Shown: one piece after another, positions 28,317 to 36,788 of the stretch
Layout of the letters: each line of letters begins with the position of its first letter
Position numbering within the stretch: the stretch's first letter is position 1
Assembly: GCF_001536285.1 (NCBI RefSeq)
Contig: NZ_FAOZ01000005.1
Location: 237,813 to 301,812 of the forward strand
Reading direction: 5' to 3'
Length of the DNA: 64,000 nt
DNA from: Parafrankia irregularis
Lineage (GTDB): Bacteria > Actinomycetota > Actinomycetes > Frankiales > Frankiaceae
The notes under the pieces: generated by a model
Databases searched by the model: none
What the model was told of the DNA's origin: nothing
What the model saw: only the letters and a program-made list of their open reading frames with translations
Made by a program: the position numbers and the translations under genes

Positions 28317-30371
28317 ATGTGGAGACGTACAGTAGACGGGCCGCGTCACGGTCTGTGGACGACAGGCCTGGCACAGCGCGTGTCGCGGCTCAATCTCCGT
28401 CAACGTGTCGGCCTGCAGATCGCTCTGGACGTCTGCTCGCTGGCATTCGGCCTCATCGCGGCACAGGTCGGACGGCTCGACCTGGATCCGGCCGCACTCG
28501 CGGACCCCGACTTCTGGGTCATTCTCTTTCTCGCGCTGTGCCTGCTGCACTTCCTGGGCACCGCGCTGCACCTTTACCTCGGCCGGTACCGGTTCGGCGG
28601 ATTCGACGAGATTCTGGGCATTGTGATCGCGGTTGCACTCACCGTGGCCGGAGTACTGGCGGTCGTTCTCGCATTCGGTTCACCACGCCCGATTCCGCTG
28701 AGCGTCCCGCCGCTGGGCGGCGCGGTGACCCTGGTACTGATGTTCGGCATCCGCTATCTGTGGCGGCGGATCGAGGAGCGGCTGCGCCGGCCGTCGCCGG
28801 AGGCCGCCGAGCCGGTGATCGTCTTCGGCGTCGGCGACGGCGGCCAGCTGGTGATCGCCGCGATGCTGCGCACACCCGACAGCCCCTACCTACCGGTGGC
28901 GCTGCTCGACGACGACCCCAGCACCTGGAACCTGCAGCTCTCCGGGGTCCGGGTCCGCGGCGGGAGGGAGGCCATCCCCGCCGTAGCCGCGGCGACGGCG
29001 GCCCGCACGCTGCTCGTGGCGATCCCGAGCGCCGACGCCGCCCTGCTGCGGGAGATCAGCGCGCTCGCCGAGTCGGCCGGGCTCGCCGTGAAGGTGCTCC
29101 CTCGGGTCGTCGACCTGATCGACGGCACCGTCGGTGTCGGCGACATCCGTGACCTGGACCTCGCCGACCTGCTCGGGCGCCGCCAGGTCCAGACCGACAT
29201 GACGGCCGCCAGGGCGTACCTGGCCGGCCGGCGGGTGCTCGTGACCGGCGCGGGCGGATCGATCGGTTCCGAGCTGTGCCGACAGATCCATGCGTTCGAC
29301 CCAGCAGAGCTGATCATGTTGGACCGTGACGAGTCCGCGCTGCGCGCGGTCCAGCTCTCCCTGCATGGCCGGGCGATGCTCGACGACGACTCCACTGTTC
29401 TCGCCGACATCCGGGACGTCGATCTGATCACCAGCCTGTTCGAGCGGCGTCGGCCGGAGGTCGTCTTCCACGCGGCGGCCCTCAAGCATCTGCCCCTGCT
29501 GGAGCGCTTTCCCGGAGAATCCGTCAAGACGAACCTCTGGGGAACGCTGAACGTTCTGGAGGCCGCGGCGGCCAGCGGGGTGCTGCGGCTCGTCAACATC
29601 TCGACCGACAAGGCCGCGAACCCGGGAAGCGTGCTCGGCTACTCGAAACGGATCACCGAGCGGCTGACCGCGCACATCGCCGCACGGGCCACCGGCGTGC
29701 TGGTCAGCGTCCGCTTCGGCAACGTGCTCGGCAGCAACGGATCGGTTCTGACGGTGTTCGCGGGCCAGCTTGCCGCCGGCGGGCCGCTGACCGTCACCGA
29801 CCCGGAGGTCACCCGGTACTTCATGACCATCCAGGAAGCCGTCCAGCTCGTCCTGCAGGCCGCGGCGCTGGGCTCGCCCGGCGAGGCACTCGTCCTCGAC
29901 ATGGGGGAACCGGTCCGTATCGCGGACGTCGCCCGCCGGCTCGCGCTGCGGGCACCCAAGCCGGTCGGCATCGTGTACACCGGCCTCGGCGCGGGCGAGA
30001 AGCTGCACGAGGATCTGCTCGGCGCCGACGAGCTCGACACCCGACCGCGTCACCCGCTGATCTCACAGGTCCCGGTGCCACCGCTGGACCCGGCGAACGC
30101 CTGGTCCGTCGACCCGTACGCCGAACCGGACGTGCTGCGCGCCGCCCTCGCCGAGCTCGCCACCAGCTACCACACCGCCAGCCACCACACCGCCGACCAG
30201 CTCGCCGCGGACACGCTCGCCGCCAACCCGCGCCGTTTCGAACCACACGTCTGCGAACCACACGTCGCGGAGCACGGGCTCGGCATCCCGGCGCCCCGGC
30301 GGCCGGCCACCCCCGAACGGACGGCTGCTCCCGAGCCGGCGGGAGCGGGAGACGGGAGCCCGGCGCGGTAG
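28317..30371 (+). CDS. CapD/WbpM-like nucleotide-sugar epimerase/dehydratase (membrane-bound)
   Basis: A 684-residue enzyme of the polysaccharide-synthesis SDR family. Four N-terminal transmembrane helices (~25-145) precede a CoA-binding-like Rossmann region (VIVFGVGDGGQLVIAAM), then a UDP-sugar 4,6-dehydratase/5-epimerase domain with VLVTGAGGSIGSELCRQI, ALKHLPLLE, STDKAANPGSVLGYSKR and SVRFGNVLGSNGSV. Family members convert UDP-GlcNAc to 4-keto-6-deoxy sugars for surface glycans. In place of the SDR YxxxK tyrosine there is a KAANP...YSKR arrangement, typical of the group. No ribosome site is visible before ATG 28317, so a leaderless transcript or a later start is possible. It converges on the epimerase gene 5 bp away. 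Confidence 0.9.
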   Translation: MWRRTVDGPRHGLWTTGLAQRVSRLNLRQRVGLQIALDVCSLAFGLIAAQVGRLDLDPAALADPDFWVILFLALCLLHFLGTALHLYLGRYRFGGFDEILGIVIAVALTVAGVLAVVLAFGSPRPIPLSVPPLGGAVTLVLMFGIRYLWRRIEERLRRPSPEAAEPVIVFGVGDGGQLVIAAMLRTPDSPYLPVALLDDDPSTWNLQLSGVRVRGGREAIPAVAAATAARTLLVAIPSADAALLREISALAESAGLAVKVLPRVVDLIDGTVGVGDIRDLDLADLLGRRQVQTDMTAARAYLAGRRVLVTGAGGSIGSELCRQIHAFDPAELIMLDRDESALRAVQLSLHGRAMLDDDSTVLADIRDVDLITSLFERRRPEVVFHAAALKHLPLLERFPGESVKTNLWGTLNVLEAAAASGVLRLVNISTDKAANPGSVLGYSKRITERLTAHIAARATGVLVSVRFGNVLGSNGSVLTVFAGQLAAGGPLTVTDPEVTRYFMTIQEAVQLVLQAAALGSPGEALVLDMGEPVRIADVARRLALRAPKPVGIVYTGLGAGEKLHEDLLGADELDTRPRHPLISQVPVPPLDPANAWSVDPYAEPDVLRAALAELATSYHTASHHTADQLAADTLAANPRRFEPHVCEPHVAEHGLGIPAPRRPATPERTAAPEPAGAGDGSPAR

Positions 30372-30376
30372 ATCGA

Positions 30377-31348
30377 TCAGCGGCGCGGGCCACCGACAAC
30401 GCGAGTCGTGCCGGCCGCGCTCTCATGCAGGCGGGCCCGGTGCCAGTGGGCCGTCGCGGCAAGGCTCGCACGCAGGTCCTGGCCCTCGACAGCACCGAAA
30501 AGCGACCGCATGACGTCCGTGTTGGCGCGCGAGTGGCGGATGTCCCCGGTGCGGGGAGCACTGTGGGCGACCTCCAGCCGACGCCCGAGGACCACCTCCA
30601 GGTGGCCGACCAGCGACAGCAGGTCCGTCCTGCTCCCGAAGGCGAGGTTGACCGGCCCGGGGTGGGTCATCCGGCGCCAGGCCGCCTCCGCGAGCAGCTC
30701 GGCGACCGCGCCCACATAGGTGAAGTCCCTGGTCTGACGTCCGTCGCCGTGCACGTTCAGCGGACGGCCGCGCAGCGCCGCGTCGATGAACGACGGAATC
30801 ACGGCGGCATGCGCCGCCCGGGCCGACTGGTTCGGGCCGTAGACGTTGAACAGCCGCACGACCAGCACGGGGAGCCCGAAACTCGCCTGGTGGCCGAGCG
30901 CGTAGGCCTCGGCGGCCAGCTTGCTGGCCGCGTACGGGCTGCACGGCCAGGGCGGATCGGACTCGGCACAGGGGCGGCCGTCACGGTCGCCGTAGACCGC
31001 CGACGAGGACACGATCACGGCGTGCGTCTCGCTGCGCTGCGCGACGTCGAGCACGGTGAGCGTGCCCGTCGCGTTGACGTGGTGGGTGGCCAGCGGGTCG
31101 AGCAGCGATCTCTCGACGGACGGCCGCTCCGCCAGGTGCACGATGCTGGCGGCCCCGGTGCAGGCCTCCTCCATGAGCTCCCGGTCGGTGACGCTGCCCA
31201 GGACGAGCTTCACCGACAGCCCGGTCAGGTTCGACCGGGCACCGGTGCTCAGGTCGTCAACGACGACCACCTCGCAGCCGCGGGCGAGCAGCGCCCTGGT
31301 CAGGTGGGCGCCGATGAAGCCGGCACCGCCGGTCACCACGACCCTCAC
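30377..31348 (-). CDS. NAD-dependent sugar-nucleotide epimerase/dehydratase (extended SDR)
   Basis: A 323-residue UDP-glucose 4-epimerase-like protein. Motifs are VVVTGGAGFIGAHLTRALL (NAD binding), VDDLSTG, SSSAVYGD with serine, and the catalytic SPYAASK (YxxxK). NVYGPNQS, VHGDGRQTRDFTYV and VNLAFGSRTDLL are typical of the GalE/RmlB clan. It would interconvert a nucleotide sugar for the same polysaccharide pathway; exact specificity cannot be read. GTG 31348 starts exactly at the Rossmann strand; the open frame extends to 31474 with no conserved residues and no clear ribosome site either way, so the start is uncertain. Confidence 0.87.
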   Translation of the reverse strand: MRVVVTGGAGFIGAHLTRALLARGCEVVVVDDLSTGARSNLTGLSVKLVLGSVTDRELMEEACTGAASIVHLAERPSVERSLLDPLATHHVNATGTLTVLDVAQRSETHAVIVSSSAVYGDRDGRPCAESDPPWPCSPYAASKLAAEAYALGHQASFGLPVLVVRLFNVYGPNQSARAAHAAVIPSFIDAALRGRPLNVHGDGRQTRDFTYVGAVAELLAEAAWRRMTHPGPVNLAFGSRTDLLSLVGHLEVVLGRRLEVAHSAPRTGDIRHSRANTDVMRSLFGAVEGQDLRASLAATAHWHRARLHESAAGTTRVVGGPRR

Positions 31349-31627
31349 CGAGCCCGCCCCACCGGTTCCACGCGTCCCACCTGCATCGTCCGGATCACTC
31401 CCTGCGAAGCGCCTGGGCCCTGAGGTCAACCAGCCCCGCGCATATCTGGACACCATAAGAAGTCGACCGAACACTCATAGTAGTAGCGCGGCGGCACCAT
31501 TCCCGAGAAGCGCATCCCGACCGGCCCGACACGTCCACCCGATGCGCACGAACGGCATCTTCACTCGCACTTTGACTACTCAGAGTGTCCGATTGAACGA
31601 GAGCGGTCATCGCTCTACGGTCGCCCC

Positions 31628-32368
31628 GTGTCCGACGACCGACGCCAGCTCGTCATCGTGGGAGCCGGCGGTCACGGCCGCGAGCTCCTGGACCTCGTCG
31701 AGGCGATCAACGCCGCCGCCGCCGAGGATGTCTACCGCTTCCTGGGGTTTCTCGACGACGGCGAGGTCGACCCCGACCCACTCGCGCGGCGCGGAACCGC
31801 GGTGCTCGGCGGGCTCGACCTGCTGACCCGGCTGGAGGCCGACTACCTGATCGGTGTCGCCGCCGGTGCGTCGCGCGCACGCATCGACCGCTACGCGAGC
31901 GCCTGTGGCCGCCGCCCGGCGACCCTCGTCCACCCCCGTGCCTACCTCGGCGGCGACGTCAAGCTCGGGCCCGGAACCATCGTCTGCGCGCTCGCCAGCC
32001 TCACGACCAACATCGAGACCGGCCGGCACGTGGTCGTCGACATCGGCGCCGGGGTGGCCCACGACTGCCGCCTCGGCGACTACACGACCGTCGCCTCGGG
32101 CGCCCGTCTCGGTGGCGCGGTCGAGGTGGCCCCCGAAGCATGGGTCGGCATGCAGGCGAGTGTCGTGCGCGGCACCCGGATCGGTGCCGGCGCGGTCGTC
32201 GGCGCGGGCGCCGTCGTCACCGAGGACGTACGGCCGGGGCTCGTCGTGGCCGGCGTCCCGGCGCGCCCCATCGACGCGTCGGACGGCCGCGTCTCCGAAG
32301 CGCGCCCCCCGATCGTCTCGCCGCGAAAGCCCGAACCCGAGCCGGGCGCCCCACGGGCCGACCTGTAG
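31628..32368 (+). CDS. NeuD/PglD-like sugar O- or N-acyltransferase
   Basis: A 246-residue left-handed beta-helix acyltransferase. The N-terminal Rossmann-like substrate domain starts QLVIVGAGGHGRELLDLV, and hexapeptide repeats run from ~100 (VHPRAYLGGDVKLGPGTIVCALASLTTNIETGRHVVVDIGAGVAHDCRLGD in the helix, catalytic His in VAHD) to VVGAGAVVTEDVRPGLVVAGVPAR. The NeuD/PglD group acetylates amino-sugars or sialic-type sugars in glycan synthesis. That fits the CapD-like and epimerase genes upstream, since CapD-like products are often aminated and acetylated. No aminotransferase is present in the window. Confidence 0.87.
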   Translation: MSDDRRQLVIVGAGGHGRELLDLVEAINAAAAEDVYRFLGFLDDGEVDPDPLARRGTAVLGGLDLLTRLEADYLIGVAAGASRARIDRYASACGRRPATLVHPRAYLGGDVKLGPGTIVCALASLTTNIETGRHVVVDIGAGVAHDCRLGDYTTVASGARLGGAVEVAPEAWVGMQASVVRGTRIGAGAVVGAGAVVTEDVRPGLVVAGVPARPIDASDGRVSEARPPIVSPRKPEPEPGAPRADL

Positions 32369-32447
32369 GGCCTGTTCCCTCCCACAGGCCAGGGTCAGGC
32401 CTGCCACGAGGCCAGAACGGCGACGAGAATGGCTCTATGATCAACGG

Positions 32448-33203
32448 GTGCATCGGTGGTTCGATCTCGCAGGCGCCGACAACACCCGTGACCTCGGCGG
32501 GATGCCGACATCCAGTGGCAGGCTGACCCGCCGCGGTGTGCTCCTGCGCAGCGACACGCTGCAGGAGCTCACCCCGGCGGATGTGGTGCGGCTGCGCCAG
32601 ACCTTCGGCCTGCGCACCGTTCTCGACCTGCGGGCCGAGGAGGAGGTGGCGCACGAGGGGCGCGGGCCGTTGGAGTTCGAGAGCGTCGTCTACCACCACC
32701 TTTCGTTCCTGCCGGGCCAGTGGGTGATGCCGGGCGACCCGCGGCACGCGGCCATCGTCGTGGATCTCGACTCGGCCGCTCGGGTCGAGCGCTACCTGGG
32801 CTACCTGCGGCTGGCCGGGGACGCCGCGGCACGCGCCGTCCGCCTGCTCGCCCAGCCGACGACCGGGCCGGCGCTGTTCCACTGCGCGGCGGGCAAGGAC
32901 CGCACGGGCGTGCTGGCCGCGCTCGTGCTCGACATCGTCGGGGTCGACCGGGAATCGATCATCAGCGACTACACGCTGACCAACGAACGGATCGCGCTGG
33001 TCGACGCGCGGCTGGCGCGACGCCCCTCCTACCGCCGGACCGACAACGCGATCACGGTGGACAGTCTGAGCTGCCGACCGGAGGTGATGCGCGGCTTCCT
33101 CGAAGCCGTCGACCGGATCTGGGGCGGGCCGACGGCATGGGCGCTGCACGCCGGGGTCACCGAGGCCGACCTGCACTCGCTGCGGACCCGCCTTGTCGAG
33201 TGA
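32448..33203 (+). CDS. Tyrosine-protein phosphatase of the PtpB type
   Basis: A 251-residue phosphatase. N-terminal DLAGADNTRDLGGMPT and RRGVLLRSDTL are characteristic of the family. The P-loop HCAAGKDRTGV contains the CX5R nucleophile (Cys146, Arg152) and matches the extended loop with Lys-Asp seen in Mycobacterium PtpB-like triple-specificity enzymes. Substrates may be phosphotyrosine proteins or phosphoinositides. No export signal is visible. GTG 32448 is the most conserved start; the frame stays open far upstream in the overlapping neuD region. Position close to a BY-kinase suggests, but does not prove, that it reverses that phosphorylation. Confidence 0.85.
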   Translation: MHRWFDLAGADNTRDLGGMPTSSGRLTRRGVLLRSDTLQELTPADVVRLRQTFGLRTVLDLRAEEEVAHEGRGPLEFESVVYHHLSFLPGQWVMPGDPRHAAIVVDLDSAARVERYLGYLRLAGDAAARAVRLLAQPTTGPALFHCAAGKDRTGVLAALVLDIVGVDRESIISDYTLTNERIALVDARLARRPSYRRTDNAITVDSLSCRPEVMRGFLEAVDRIWGGPTAWALHAGVTEADLHSLRTRLVE

Positions 33204-33264
33204 GGGTGTCGTTCCGCCGCGTCGACGCCGGCCGGCGCGACAGGTGCCGGCGCGATGCACGCAA

Positions 33265-33309
33265 GGCAGACGTGCGCAGGGCAGACGTGCGCCGGGCAGA
33301 CGTGCGCCG
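33265..33309. repeat. 15-bp tandem repeat upstream of the transglycosylase gene
   Basis: Three consecutive copies of GGCAGACGTGCGCCG (33265-33279, 33280-33294, 33295-33309), plus degenerate flanking units. They lie in the 183-bp gap between the phosphatase stop and the lipoprotein gene. The unit contains ACGT but has no ORF. Confidence 0.9.
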
Positions 33310-33386
33310 AGCCGCCTGCTGCCGTGCCACGGCTGTAACCCGAAAGTTCCCGACCACACGGACACATCGCCGAGGCGGAACCGACA

Positions 33387-33926
33387 ATGAGGGGCATGAT
33401 CCGGCGCGCACCTGCCCCCGCGGTTCTGATCACCATCATCGTGATCTCCCTGCTCTCGGGCTGCAGCCACATCTTCGACCGGTCCTTCGAGGACGTGCCC
33501 GCCGACCTCGTTCCGGTTTTCCAGGCCGCCGCCGCCACCTACGGAGTGCTGACGGCGGCCCAGCTCGCCGCCCAGGCCAGGGTGGAGAGCAGCTTCGACC
33601 CGCGGGCCGTGTCGCACGCCGGCGCCCGCGGAATGATGCAGTTCCTGCCCACGACCTGGGCGCAGTTCGGCGTCGACGGCAGCGGCGACGGGCTGGCCGA
33701 TCCGCTGGAACCACGGGACGCGATCCCGTCCGCCGCGAACTACGAGGCCCACCTCGCCGAGTCCCTGGCAGATCTTCCCGGCGACCGCATCTCGCTGATC
33801 CTCGCCGCCTACAACGCCGGCCCGGTCGCCGTCCGCACCGCTGGGGGCATCCCGGACTTCGACGAGACCCGGGCCTACGTCGCACGGGTGCATGACTGGG
33901 CAGCCACTTACTCCGACCAGCTCTGA
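33387..33926 (+). CDS. Lipoprotein lytic transglycosylase (SLT domain)
   Basis: A 179-residue exported enzyme. Its signal peptide ends in lipobox LLSGC (Cys26). The domain shows the SLT pattern: catalytic glutamate in QARVESSFDPRAVS (Glu67), GARGMMQFLPTTW, GDGLADPLEPRDAIPSAANY and LILAAYNAGPVAV. It cleaves peptidoglycan glycan strands, making 1,6-anhydro-muramyl ends, and being small and lipid-anchored it probably trims wall locally for growth, secretion or spore processes. ATG 33387 is chosen; ATG 33396 in frame is possible. It is followed 21 bp later by fasR on the same strand, but the two functions do not obviously belong together. Confidence 0.88.
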   Translation: MRGMIRRAPAPAVLITIIVISLLSGCSHIFDRSFEDVPADLVPVFQAAAATYGVLTAAQLAAQARVESSFDPRAVSHAGARGMMQFLPTTWAQFGVDGSGDGLADPLEPRDAIPSAANYEAHLAESLADLPGDRISLILAAYNAGPVAVRTAGGIPDFDETRAYVARVHDWAATYSDQL

Positions 33927-33947
33927 CGGCATGTCATCCTGGATGTC

Positions 33948-35591
33948 GTGGCGGTCGACAAGGCAGGCGAGGTAGGCGAGGCGTCCCCGGGCAGCAGGCT
34001 CGGCCCGGCCGCCGCACTCGACCGCGCCCCGTCCGCAGGTGTGCGGGCCGACGAACCCCTGGCGGAGCCGCCACTGCTGCCGCCGTCGCTCTCCCCCGCG
34101 ACTTCTGCGTCCTTCTCCTCGTCCACCCCGGTGTCGTCCACCGCGGGCCCTGGTCACGTGACCACACCGGCCTGGCAACCCGACAGCGACGCCGACGGCG
34201 GTGACGGCAGCAGCGCGGCGAGCGGCGAGCGGCGAGCGGCGGGCGCCTCCGGCGGCGGGCCGGCGCACGCCCGTGGGACGACCGACGAGGTGATCCGCCG
34301 GGTCGAGCGGGCCAGCGGGCATCTCGCGGCCCGGGCCGCGGCCCGGATGACCGAGGTGCTTCCCTGGTATCCGGGGATGTCCGCGCGCCACCGCGCTGAC
34401 ATCCAGCTGGTCGTGCAGGCCGGGATCTCCTCCTTCGTGGCCTGGTGCCGGCGCCCCGAGCATGCCCGGGAACTGTCCGGCGACGTCTTCCGGGTGGCGC
34501 CCCGCGAGCTGGTCCGCGCGGTCACCTTCCGCCGCCTCGTGGACCTGGTGCGGGTCGCCGTCGAGGCGATCGAGGTGGAGGTACCCGCCCTCGCCGGGCC
34601 GGAGCACGAGCAGTACCTGCTTGCGGACGTCCTGCGCTACTCCAGGGACATCGCCTTCGCCGGCGCGGTGGTCTACGCGCGGGCCGCCGAGGAACGCGGG
34701 GCCTGGGACGCACGGCTCGAGGCCCTGGTCGTCGACCAGGTCGTGCGCGGCGATGTCGACCGCAGCCTGCCGTCCCGGGCCGCGGCGGTCGGCTGGCGCA
34801 ACCCACCGGCGGTCACCGTCGTGGTCGGTCCGGCACCGCCGACGTCCCCGGAGGCCGCGGTGGACGAGGTCCACCGGCGAGCGCGGGCCGCCGGGCTCGA
34901 AGTGCTCGCCGGTGTGCACCACAACCGGCTCGTGATGGTGGTCGGCGGGGCCTTCGGCCCGGCCGGCGGGGATTCCCACGCCGCCTCCGCCGCGGCGGGC
35001 GGTACCGGAGCCGGCCCGGCGGACGGCGCAGCCGGTGGCTCGGGCACCTCGGGCGCCTCGGGTGGTGGCGCCGGCCACGGCGGCGCCGAGACCGCACTCG
35101 ACGCCGGCCGGGCCCTGCTGCCGTCGTGCGGCCCCGGCCCGGTGGTGGTCGGGCCGATCGCCGCGGATCTCACCGGAGCCCCGGACTGCGCCCGCGCGGC
35201 GCTCGCCGCCGCGGATGTCGTCGGCGCCTGGCCCGCCGCGCCGCGCCCGGTCTCGGCGAGCGCGTTGCTGCCCGAGCTGGCCCTGGCCGGCGATCCGGAG
35301 GCGCGCCAGAGCCTCATCCGAAAGGTGTATCTGCCGCTACAAAACGCCGGCAGCCCGCTGTTGGAGACCGCCGGCGCATACCTCGACTACGGCGCGTCGC
35401 TGGAGGCGACCGCCCGGGCCCTCTACCTTCACCCCAACACGGTGCGTTACCGACTACGCAAGGCCGCGGATCTCTGCGGGCTCGACCCGGCCGATCACCG
35501 GGAGCGATTCGTCCTGCACATCGCCCTTGTTCTCGGCCGTCTCGACGGTGCGCAACCTACAGATCGCCCCGGACCACGACCCCGTCCGTGA
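33948..35591 (+). CDS. fasR: PucR-family regulator, FasR-like activator of the fab operon
   Basis: A 547-residue DNA-binding regulator. After ~110 low-complexity residues, the conserved region starts DEVIRRVERASGHLAARAAARM...LPWYPGMSARHRADIQLVVQAGISSFVAW. The C-terminal PucR-type helix-turn-helix lies in ALYLHPNTVRYRLRKAADLCGLDP. The order fasR-fabD-fabH-acpP-fabF is that of Streptomyces, where FasR activates fatty-acid synthesis, so assignment rests on both domain and synteny. A Gly/Ala insert (~345-385) interrupts the middle domain. The true start could be later than GTG 33948, because the first hundred residues are poorly conserved. Confidence 0.82.
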   Translation: MAVDKAGEVGEASPGSRLGPAAALDRAPSAGVRADEPLAEPPLLPPSLSPATSASFSSSTPVSSTAGPGHVTTPAWQPDSDADGGDGSSAASGERRAAGASGGGPAHARGTTDEVIRRVERASGHLAARAAARMTEVLPWYPGMSARHRADIQLVVQAGISSFVAWCRRPEHARELSGDVFRVAPRELVRAVTFRRLVDLVRVAVEAIEVEVPALAGPEHEQYLLADVLRYSRDIAFAGAVVYARAAEERGAWDARLEALVVDQVVRGDVDRSLPSRAAAVGWRNPPAVTVVVGPAPPTSPEAAVDEVHRRARAAGLEVLAGVHHNRLVMVVGGAFGPAGGDSHAASAAAGGTGAGPADGAAGGSGTSGASGGGAGHGGAETALDAGRALLPSCGPGPVVVGPIAADLTGAPDCARAALAAADVVGAWPAAPRPVSASALLPELALAGDPEARQSLIRKVYLPLQNAGSPLLETAGAYLDYGASLEATARALYLHPNTVRYRLRKAADLCGLDPADHRERFVLHIALVLGRLDGAQPTDRPGPRPRP

Positions 35592-35650
35592 CCGCCCCAA
35601 CCGGCTGGCGCCGGCGGTGCGACAACGGTCACAGCAAGCAGATTTACTGC

Positions 35651-35680
35651 CGGGTCACCGCATTACAACCAGGTGACCCG
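35651..35680. promoter_or_regulatory. Inverted repeat upstream of fabD, candidate FasR operator
   Basis: CGGGTCACC (35651-35659) and GGTGACCCG (35672-35680) are perfect 9-bp arms separated by 12 bases, in the 207-bp gap between fasR and fabD. The centre lies about 130 bp before the fabD GTG, a sensible place for an activator site. It could also be a weak terminator stem for fasR. Confidence 0.45.
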
Positions 35681-35798
35681 CACCAGGACTAACGTACCGT
35701 CGGCGCCGGCCCTTTGTAGGGCATCCACAATGAGCTGACGAGACATCGGTGACTCGTCACCAGCGACAACGACCGGCCACACGGGGTTAGGTGGATAC

Positions 35799-36788
35799 GT
35801 GCTCGCGATCCTCGCACCGGGACAGGGTGCTCAGACGCCTGGACAGCTACGTCCATGGCTGGAGCTCGACGGCGTCGAGTCCCGGCTCCGCTGGTACTCC
35901 ACCGCGGCCGGGCTGGACCTCATCGACCTCGGCTGCGAAGCAGACGCGGACACCATCAGGGACACCGCCGTCGCCCAGCCACTGATCGTCGCGAACGGCC
36001 TGCTGGCCGCCGAGCGGCTCGGCCTGCTGCCGGCATCGCCGGCCATCGCCGCCGGCGGGCAGGCGCTGGTCGCCGGGCACAGCGTCGGCGAGATCACCGC
36101 CGCCGCGATCGCCGGGTCCCTCACCCCGGAGGCCGCCCTGCTCTTCGTCGGGCTGCGTGGCCGCGCGATGGCCGAGGCCTCGGCGCGGACGCCGACCGGC
36201 ATGACCGCGCTGCTCGGCGGTGACCCGGAGGAGATCGCCACCGCGGTGGAGGCGCTGGGCCTGACCGCCGCGAACCGCAACGGCGCCGGGCAGATCGTCG
36301 CCGCCGGCACCCTGGCGGATCTCACCCGGCTTGCCGACACCCCGCCCCCCGGAGCGAAGCTGCGTCCGCTGTCAGTCGCCGGCGCGTTCCACACCCAGCA
36401 CATGGCGCCCGCCCGCGACGCGCTGCGCGCCGTCGCCCCGGGAATCCAGCCCGGTACGCCGGCACTCGGCCAGCTCTCCAACGCGGACGGCGCACTCGTC
36501 CACGACGGAGCCGACCTGGTCGCCCGGCTGGTCACCCAGGTCGCCGCGCCGGTGCGGTGGGACCTGTGCCTCGCCGCCATGCGGGAAGCCGGCGTCACCG
36601 CGGTGATCGAGCTTCCGCCCGCCGGGACGCTGGCCGGCATCGCCCGCCGTGAGCTGCGTGGAGCGAAGATCGTCGCGGTGAAGACACCGGCAGATCTCGA
36701 CGCGGCCCGCGAGCTCGTCGCCGAGCACCTGCCCGCCGCCGCGGCGGTGCCCGCCCAGGCGGCCCCGCTGGTCGGGGCGAGCTCATGA
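35799..36788 (+). CDS. fabD: Malonyl-CoA:ACP transacylase FabD
   Basis: A 329-residue enzyme that loads malonyl groups onto ACP at the start of type II fatty-acid synthesis. It has the N-terminal APGQGAQTPGQL oxyanion loop, nucleophile GHSVGE (Ser95) and catalytic histidine in GAFHTQHM (His198). A C-terminal Ala/Pro tail is nonconserved. GTG 35799 is preceded by AGGTGG at a spacing of 5. Its TGA overlaps the fabH ATG (ATGA). It is the first gene of the fab operon, under probable FasR control. Confidence 0.95.
   Translation: MLAILAPGQGAQTPGQLRPWLELDGVESRLRWYSTAAGLDLIDLGCEADADTIRDTAVAQPLIVANGLLAAERLGLLPASPAIAAGGQALVAGHSVGEITAAAIAGSLTPEAALLFVGLRGRAMAEASARTPTGMTALLGGDPEEIATAVEALGLTAANRNGAGQIVAAGTLADLTRLADTPPPGAKLRPLSVAGAFHTQHMAPARDALRAVAPGIQPGTPALGQLSNADGALVHDGADLVARLVTQVAAPVRWDLCLAAMREAGVTAVIELPPAGTLAGIARRELRGAKIVAVKTPADLDAARELVAEHLPAAAAVPAQAAPLVGASS

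Noticed and set aside
32217-35078. 953-residue minus-strand ORF over the phosphatase, transglycosylase and fasR genes
   Set aside because: It overlaps three well-supported genes and has no conserved sequence.
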